DNA from: Lachnospiraceae bacterium UBA1753
GTDB lineage: Bacteria > Bacillota > Clostridia > Lachnospirales > Lachnospiraceae
Reading direction: 5' to 3'
Assembly (NCBI GenBank): GCA_002317595.1
Contig: DCHL01000024.1
Span: 1,961 to 12,683 of the forward strand
DNA: 10,723 bases
Shown here in pieces: positions 6,486-10,723 of the stretch. Made by a program: the position numbers and the translations under genes. How positions within the stretch are numbered: the stretch's first letter is position 1; each line of letters starts with the position of its first letter. The notes below the pieces were generated by a model. That model made no database searches. It saw nothing but the letters and a program-made list of their open reading frames with translations, and was not told the DNA's origin.

Positions 6486-7949
6486 ATGAACAGAACTAAT
6501 GAGAAATACCGATTCATAGAGGTCTACGGAACTCTGGCAATCGATATTGCAGCAATCATAATTTCATATTATGCAGCTTACTATATGAGGTTCAGGGCGG
6601 GGCTTCGCCTGTGGAAGGCAGCAAAATCAGGCACGATGCCCTCAGAGCTGGCGGCTGAGGTGTTTGTATTATTCCTTCTGATCTGCCTCTTCTATAACTT
6701 CCTGATGGGAGGCTATGAGAAGGCCGGAAGGCGAGGGGCACTTGTGGAACTCACCCAGGTGCTCAGGTATAACATCTGCATGCTTGCCGGTGTCACATTA
6801 GTCACCTACATGTCAAAGCAGGGATACACCCTGTCCAGACTCTTTGTGGCATATTTTATCTGCGTACATATCGTGGTGGGTTATGTCTTCCGGCAGCTCT
6901 ACAAGATGTACCTGGCAAAAATATATAAGGAGAGTTCGGGCTCGGAGAAGTTCATGGTAGTGACTACCTCAGACAGGCTGGAAGAACTCCATGAGCATAT
7001 CCTTGAGGACAGGGCCTGGAGCTATGAGATAGTCGGAGTGTGCCTCATGGATGAAGTGATGAGGGTAGATGAGGTCCAGAGAGTACAGGATGAGCTTGGT
7101 CTTAAGGTGGTGGCTGGTCCTGACGGCATTCTTGAGACAATAAGGCTCTCGGCAGTTGACTCCGTGTTCATCCTTCATGGGAACCGCACGAGGAAGCGGC
7201 TCAACCTGATGACAGAGTCAATCCTGAGGATGGGTGTCAATGTGAGTATGTCCATGAGCGTGCTCCCTGATACAAGTGCGAAAATTACTACAGGAAAGTT
7301 TGCCCAGTTCCCGGTGGTATCCTACAACATGAGCAGGATTACATACCGTCAGATGGCGATAAAGCGAGTGATGGATATTGTGTTTGGCCTTATTGGTTCA
7401 GTGATGGCACTGATTATGCTTCCTTTTATTGCCGTTGCCATCAAGCTTGATTCCCCTGGCCCGGTCCTCTTTAAGCAGGTCAGAATCGGAAAGAATGGAA
7501 GGCGCTTTAATATACTTAAATTCCGCTCCATGTACAGGGATGCCGAGGAGCGCAAGGAGGCTCTTCTTAAGCAGAACCAGATGGAGGGACTCATGTTCAA
7601 GATGGATAATGACCCCAGAATCACCAAGGTGGGAGCGTTCCTTCGCAAGACATCACTGGATGAATTTCCACAGTTCTGGTCAGTGCTCCTGGGTGATATG
7701 ACATTAATCGGAACTCGTCCGCCGACTGTGGATGAGTTTGAGAAGTACAATGACTACTACAGAAGACGCCTGTCCATGAAGCCCGGTCTCACAGGCCTGT
7801 GGCAGGTATCAGGACGTTCTGATATTACGGACTTTGACGAGGTTGTCAGGCTTGATCTTGAGTATATCGACAACTGGTCACTGACGGGAGACATCAAGAT
7901 AATATTCCAGACGATTAAGGTTGTACTGTTCGGAAGAGGAGCAAAGTAA
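6486..7949 (+). CDS. Exopolysaccharide-priming polyprenyl-phosphate sugar-1-phosphate transferase (WbaP/CpsE-like)
   Basis: Transfers a sugar-1-phosphate from a nucleotide sugar to undecaprenyl phosphate, the first membrane step in building an exopolysaccharide or capsule repeat unit. The N-terminal part (about 10-140) has four hydrophobic segments, then a soluble CoA-binding-like domain (about 150-270), then the bacterial sugar transferase domain: KRVMDIVFGLIGS membrane hairpin from about 293, SPGPVLFKQVRIGKNG, FKMDNDPRITKVG, the SLDEFPQ motif with the catalytic Asp-Glu dyad (D392-E393), IGTRPP (R411) and KPGLTGLWQVSGRS. The length of 487 residues is normal for the large class. The start at 6486 is forced by an in-frame stop six bases upstream. 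GGGGAG (6465-6470) overlaps the cyclase stop and is rather far away (15 bases), so translational coupling is possible. It is followed by a terminator, so it is not part of a long eps gene cluster here. The sugar donor cannot be told from sequence. Confidence 0.93.
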   Translation: MNRTNEKYRFIEVYGTLAIDIAAIIISYYAAYYMRFRAGLRLWKAAKSGTMPSELAAEVFVLFLLICLFYNFLMGGYEKAGRRGALVELTQVLRYNICMLAGVTLVTYMSKQGYTLSRLFVAYFICVHIVVGYVFRQLYKMYLAKIYKESSGSEKFMVVTTSDRLEELHEHILEDRAWSYEIVGVCLMDEVMRVDEVQRVQDELGLKVVAGPDGILETIRLSAVDSVFILHGNRTRKRLNLMTESILRMGVNVSMSMSVLPDTSAKITTGKFAQFPVVSYNMSRITYRQMAIKRVMDIVFGLIGSVMALIMLPFIAVAIKLDSPGPVLFKQVRIGKNGRRFNILKFRSMYRDAEERKEALLKQNQMEGLMFKMDNDPRITKVGAFLRKTSLDEFPQFWSVLLGDMTLIGTRPPTVDEFEKYNDYYRRRLSMKPGLTGLWQVSGRSDITDFDEVVRLDLEYIDNWSLTGDIKIIFQTIKVVLFGRGAK

Positions 7950-7954
7950 AATAA

Positions 7955-7996
7955 CCACGGAATAGGTAGTGCTCTGCCTATCCCGTGGATTTTTTT
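7955..7996 (+). terminator. Intrinsic terminator after the priming transferase gene
   Basis: The stem 7955-7969 (CCACGGAATAGGTAG) pairs with 7974-7988 (CTGCCTATCCCGTGG), with one A-C mismatch and one G-U pair. The loop is TGCT, followed by A and seven T residues (7990-7996). It ends the cyclase/transferase unit five bases after the stop codon. Confidence 0.92.
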
Positions 7997-8040
7997 ATTT
8001 GCGGAGACTGCAATACCTGCGCAGGGAAAGTTAACAACTC

Positions 8041-8069
8041 TTCACAAATCCTAAAAAAGATGATATATT
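8041..8069 (+). promoter_or_regulatory. Extended -10 promoter of the wall hydrolase gene
   Basis: TTCACA (8041-8046), 17 bases, TATATT (8064-8069), with TG at 8061-8062 one base before the -10 box (extended -10). Each hexamer matches the consensus at five of six positions. The expected transcription start, about 8076, is only two bases before the first ATG of the gene (8078). Confidence 0.7.
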
Positions 8070-8077
8070 GACTTTGT

Positions 8078-9607
8078 ATGAGTAGACATAACTTGGGAAA
8101 ACATAGTATATCCCACAATGTAAACCAAATAATAAGGCGTATCATGCTGTGGTTTCTGGTCCTCGTGATGACTATGGACCTCACAGGGACACAGCTTGTT
8201 TTTGCTGCAAAGAAATCAAATGATTCAGCAGAAATCAATCAGATGCAACAGCAGGAGAAGGCAACCCAGCAGCAGATAAGCAATCTTGAGAAGCAGACAC
8301 AGGAGACACAGAATGCCATTACGAACCTTCAGGGACAGAAGGCAGCAGCGCAGAATGTGGTTAATTCCCTTGAGAATCAGTCGGCTTCTCTTCAGGCAGA
8401 AGTTGACGAGTATGAGGACCAGCTTGCAGATATCAATGCGGACATCAAGGAAGCTGAAGATGCCATGGCTGAGGTGTCGGCTAAGATTGTAGATCTCAAC
8501 AATCAGCTGGCGGAAGCTGAGGAACAGGAGCGAATCCAGTATGCTGCCCTTAAGGATCAGACCCGTTCAACCTATTTGAGCGGTGGTAAGTCGGGTATTC
8601 TCCTCATTCTTCTTTCAAGCGGTTCGGTTCATAAATTCCTTAACACGACTCAGTATGTGGATGCACTTCTTGGATACAATCAGAAGAAACTTGAGGATCT
8701 CAGGGCTGTTCAGGAGACGATAAAGGCCAAGAGAGAAGAGGTCGAGAAGGAGCAGAAGAAGATAGACGAATATCAGGCGACTCTTGACGAGAAGCAGGAG
8801 GAGATTGCCGATCTCACAGATGAGGTGATGGGGAATCTTGATGATACCAATAGTTCGCTTTCGACTGAAAAAAATAAGATAGCCAATTTTAACACACAGC
8901 TTGCAAATCTTGATGCGACCATGAAGGCCCTTGAGGCACAGGTTGCTGCAGCCCAGGCAGAACTTGCCAAGCAGATAGCAGCCCGTCAGGCGGCGCAGCT
9001 CGCAGCGGGAACCAAGGAGTACACTGGTGGTTCCTATGCGGCTTCAGCATCGGAGCTTCAGTGGCTTGCCGCCACTATTCAGGCTGAGGCTGATGGTGAA
9101 TCCTATACAGGTAAGCTTGCAGTAGGTTCGGTTATCATGAACCGAGTAAAGAGCTCGAGCTTTCCTAATTCCATAAAGGCAGTAATCACCCAGAATATGC
9201 AGTTTGCATCATACCGCTCGGGTAAGGTGGAACTCATTATATCAAACGGACCGAACAGCACCTGTCTTCAGGCTGCACAGGAAGTACTTGACGGAGCTCG
9301 TGTGGGTGACTATCTCTTTTTCATGACAAAACCCTATGCGGACTATTACGGAATCCAGAACTATACAATGATCGGCAATCATGCATTCTTCTACAGCTGG
9401 ACCACAGGCGGTGGCGGCGGAGGTGCCGGCGGCGGAGACGAAGGCCGTGATGATGGTGATGACGACGATGACGAGGATTCACGGGAAGAGCGCCGCGACG
9501 ACGAAGACGACGATGAAGAAGATGATGACGATGAAGAAGAAGACGAGGAAGAGGATGATGAAGAAGAAGACGACGAAGAAGAGGATGATGACGAGGATGA
9601 GGATTGA
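8078..9607 (+). CDS. Secreted cell wall hydrolase: coiled coil + SleB-type domain + poly-acidic tail
   Basis: Predicted exported peptidoglycan hydrolase. The N terminus carries basic residues (IIRR) before a hydrophobic stretch MLWFLVLVMTMDLTGTQLVFA, with likely cleavage after VFA near residue 43. Residues about 50-300 are a long Gln/Glu/Ala-rich coiled coil like the N-terminal part of PcsB/CwlO-type hydrolases. A SleB/hydrolase_2 domain (about 325-441) follows: LAATIQAEADGES with the probable catalytic E337, LAVGSVIMNRV, FPNSIKAVITQNMQFASY and IGNHAFFYSW (H435). A glycine linker (444-453) leads to a 56-residue tail with 49 Asp/Glu, the last 36 uninterrupted. The start is uncertain: ATG 8078 has no ribosome site and almost coincides with the expected mRNA 5' end. 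ATG 8144 (residue 23) has AAGG (8134-8137) six bases upstream, but it would drop the basic n-region. SleB relatives act in spore cortex lysis, but the coiled coil suggests a vegetative wall role. Confidence 0.85.
   Translation: MSRHNLGKHSISHNVNQIIRRIMLWFLVLVMTMDLTGTQLVFAAKKSNDSAEINQMQQQEKATQQQISNLEKQTQETQNAITNLQGQKAAAQNVVNSLENQSASLQAEVDEYEDQLADINADIKEAEDAMAEVSAKIVDLNNQLAEAEEQERIQYAALKDQTRSTYLSGGKSGILLILLSSGSVHKFLNTTQYVDALLGYNQKKLEDLRAVQETIKAKREEVEKEQKKIDEYQATLDEKQEEIADLTDEVMGNLDDTNSSLSTEKNKIANFNTQLANLDATMKALEAQVAAAQAELAKQIAARQAAQLAAGTKEYTGGSYAASASELQWLAATIQAEADGESYTGKLAVGSVIMNRVKSSSFPNSIKAVITQNMQFASYRSGKVELIISNGPNSTCLQAAQEVLDGARVGDYLFFMTKPYADYYGIQNYTMIGNHAFFYSWTTGGGGGGAGGGDEGRDDGDDDDDEDSREERRDDEDDDEEDDDDEEEDEEEDDEEEDDEEEDDDEDED
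9413..9604 (+). repeat. Imperfect GAN trinucleotide tract encoding the acidic tail
   Basis: From the glycine linker onward the coding strand is dominated by GAC, GAT, GAA and GAG triplets, without interruption from about 9497 to 9604. Codons are mixed, not a pure microsatellite. Even so, the purine-rich periodic composition is sharply unlike the rest of the gene and could vary in length by replication slippage. Confidence 0.8.
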
Positions 9608-9903
9608 TAGCTGATACGACGATCTGATACGACGAGGACTGACATCTGACGCGATGTTGACTAAGTGAATAGCTGGTGATAGAATCAAACCAGTCTTGCG
9701 AGGACTCAATGAGAGTTTTCGTGGACTGGTTTTCTTATAGTGGTGCACGCAGGCAGATAAATGGCCATCCGATAGCTGCACGGTAACTGAAAACATATTT
9801 TGGACATTTCGTCCTGGAACTCCATTTTTATTTTTTCATGTCGATACAGTGAGGCTATGACTGTGCTCATGGTTGTTCTGCTGGTATCAGAAAGAGAGGT
9901 TAC
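9608..9903. other. Intergenic region: short direct repeats, terminator, no gene seen
   Basis: Directly after the hydrolase stop, CTGATACGACGA occurs twice (9611-9622 and 9624-9635), a 13-base period. A terminator occupies 9688-9736. In the remaining 167 bases I find no convincing open frame. The best promoter candidate for the next gene is weak: TTTTCA (9833-9838), 17 bases, TATGAC (9856-9861). A pyrimidine-rich stretch lies at 9821-9837. Confidence 0.5.
9688..9736 (+). terminator. Intrinsic terminator after the wall hydrolase gene
   Basis: The outer stem AACCAGTC/GACTGGTT (9688-9695 with 9724-9731) and inner stem CGAGGACTC/GAGTTTTCG (9699-9707 with 9713-9721, two G-U pairs) are separated by a TTG/TG internal loop. 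The apical loop is AATGA, and a TTTTCTT tail follows (9730-9736). It stands 80 bases after the stop codon. Confidence 0.85.
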
Positions 9904-10723
9904 ATGTCTATTAATTACGAACCATTTGACGAACTGGATGTGATGAGCAATTATCTTATGAATGCTCTCGCTTCGGATCCGGAAATAGGAGAACCCTTTG
10001 CCCGGCTTCTTATCAGGAAACTAATAGGAAAAGAAGTGGGGGAGATTCACGTGCGGGCAGAGAGCATAGTGACACCAAGACATCCGGGTAATAGAGGAGT
10101 CAGATTGGATATTGAGGTGATTGAAGAATCGAACTCCGTCGTTACAGATGCGTCAGAGTATTATGGAACTGAAAGTGCAGTGGTAAATATTTATGATTTT
10201 GAACCGCATAGGCAGCATGAGGAAGATGTGCCTAGAAAACACAGATATAGACAGGCCTCAATTGATAGTAAGATGATGAAAAAGGGCAAGAATGATTTTA
10301 CCAAAATACCTGGATTATACATAGTTAATATTTTGAATTACGATCCCTTTGATAAAGATAATTGTGTGTACTCCTTTGAAATGAGATGTGAAGAATTTCC
10401 GGATATGTGTTATGATTATGGAGTAACAATTCTATACTTCAACACAGAGGGCAAGCATGGTGGAAATGCTGCTCTACGAGGATTCCTCAAATTCCTGGAA
10501 CATAGTACTGCGGATAATATCGTAGACGAAGGAACGGAGGAAATGGCGCACTATGTTGAACAGATTAAGGCAAGATCCGAACGGAGAGATGAATATATGA
10601 CACTTGGAGAATATCTTGACGGCGAAGTGGCGAGGTTGGCAAAAGAGCAGCAGGAACACCAACGAGAAGAAATAACGAAACGCCTGACTGAAGAAATAAC
10701 AGAACGCGTAACCGAGGAAGTGA
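9904..10723 (+). CDS. Rpn-like PD-(D/E)XK nuclease / putative transposase family protein, cut by the window end
   Basis: An open frame of 273 codons without a stop at the window edge, so the gene is partial. It starts MSINYEPFDELDVMSNYLMN, with GAGAGG (9894-9899) four bases before the ATG. The order of blocks matches the Lachnospiraceae Rpn-type (PDDEXK transposase) family as I know it: a short N-terminal helix region, PEIGEPFARLLIRKLIGKEV, RLDIEV (D69), a strand ending IYDFEP where the family usually has an ExQ/ExK motif, VPRKHRYRQASID, KGKNDFTKIPGLYIVNILNYDPF, YSFEMRCEEFPDMCYDYG and a C-terminal charged helix. The putative active site would be D69 and D98-x-E100, with Glu replacing the usual Gln/Lys, so activity is doubtful. 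Relatives are DNA endonucleases that promote recombination, and some act in phage defence. The tail contains a 24-bp tandem repeat. It is separated from the hydrolase gene by a terminator. The family assignment is from recognition of block order, not a search. Confidence 0.72.
   Translation, partial: MSINYEPFDELDVMSNYLMNALASDPEIGEPFARLLIRKLIGKEVGEIHVRAESIVTPRHPGNRGVRLDIEVIEESNSVVTDASEYYGTESAVVNIYDFEPHRQHEEDVPRKHRYRQASIDSKMMKKGKNDFTKIPGLYIVNILNYDPFDKDNCVYSFEMRCEEFPDMCYDYGVTILYFNTEGKHGGNAALRGFLKFLEHSTADNIVDEGTEEMAHYVEQIKARSERRDEYMTLGEYLDGEVARLAKEQQEHQREEITKRLTEEITERVTEEV
10666..10723 (+). repeat. 24-bp tandem repeat in the tail of the Rpn-like gene
   Basis: Unit 1 (10666-10689) encodes EEITKRLT, unit 2 (10690-10713) encodes EEITERVT, and a third unit begins EEV at 10714 and runs off the window. 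The eight-residue charged repeats fit the variable helical C-terminal tails usual in this protein family. Confidence 0.8.

Noticed and set aside
7429..7701. Second plus-strand frame inside the priming transferase gene
   Set aside because: It overlaps the conserved sugar-transferase domain in another frame and has no family resemblance or ribosome site.
8068..8092. TTGACT at 8068 as a -35 box for a later start
   Set aside because: No -10-like sequence lies at 16-18 bases downstream. The hexamer overlaps the better-placed TATATT -10 box of the 8041-8069 promoter.
8078..9607. Calling the wall hydrolase SleB, a spore cortex-lytic enzyme
   Set aside because: The SleB-type domain is shared by many vegetative wall hydrolases. 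The long coiled coil and acidic tail are not those of SleB, and no partner gene such as ypeB is adjacent.
9391..9645. Minus-strand frame encoding a long poly-serine protein
   Set aside because: It is the reverse complement of the GAN triplet tract of the acidic tail (GAN read backwards gives NTC codons). It has no independent support.
9801..9836. GGAC-ATTTC-GTCC hairpin followed by a T-rich stretch as a second terminator
   Set aside because: The stem is only four pairs and is separated from the T-rich run by more than ten bases, so it would not work as an intrinsic terminator. A good terminator already exists at 9688-9736.
9904..10723. Part of a complete insertion sequence or prophage
   Set aside because: No terminal inverted repeats, target-site duplications or other phage genes are visible. 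Rpn-like genes commonly occur as stand-alone chromosomal genes despite the transposase label.

Overview
The window looks like chromosomal DNA of a Gram-positive anaerobe in the Clostridia, most likely family Lachnospiraceae (Butyrivibrio or a relative). This rests on the infC-rpmI-rplT operon with a Bacillota-type attenuator leader, a C-terminally acidic SleB-type wall hydrolase, an Rpn/PDDEXK transposase-like protein of the type common in gut Lachnospiraceae, and moderate GC content. The genus is an inference from protein style, not from a marker comparison.

Layout. (1) 45-1976: a membrane-anchored degenerate-GGDEF/EAL protein, a predicted c-di-GMP phosphodiesterase. Its stop codon lies inside a 30-bp-period tandem duplication. 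(2) 2030-3499: promoter, L20-type attenuator leader, infC (very probably starting at a rare ATT codon), rpmI, rplT and an intrinsic terminator. (3) 3483-4370, minus strand: a CPBP (CAAX-type) membrane protease, convergent with rplT; the rplT terminator overlaps its stop codon. (4) 4371-4539: an AT-rich divergent intergenic region with a 20-bp imperfect palindrome. (5) 4540-7996: a two-gene unit made of a soluble LacI-like-sensor/GGDEF diguanylate cyclase and, 20 bp further on, the priming polyprenyl-phosphate sugar-phosphate transferase of an exopolysaccharide pathway, closed by a terminator. (6) 8041-9736: a strong extended -10 promoter almost touching the first ATG of a secreted coiled-coil/SleB-domain wall hydrolase that ends in an uninterrupted run of 36 Asp/Glu residues, then short repeats and a terminator. 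(7) 9904 to the window edge: a truncated gene for an Rpn-like PD-(D/E)XK nuclease/transposase-family protein with a 24-bp tandem repeat in its tail.

How it works together. The theme outside the housekeeping operon is c-di-GMP and cell-surface biology. One gene makes c-di-GMP under control of a sugar-binding-type cytoplasmic sensor and sits directly ahead of the exopolysaccharide priming enzyme. Another gene should degrade c-di-GMP. A secreted wall hydrolase follows. The ribosomal operon is under two classic feedback controls that can be read in the DNA: L20-dependent attenuation and IF-3 control at a non-canonical start codon.

I see no prophage, CRISPR array, tRNA or rRNA. The least conventional features are the poly-acidic tail of the wall hydrolase, the sensor-cyclase/priming-transferase pairing, and a possible gene-within-gene start in the Rpn-like gene. 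None of these can be called a new system from sequence alone.
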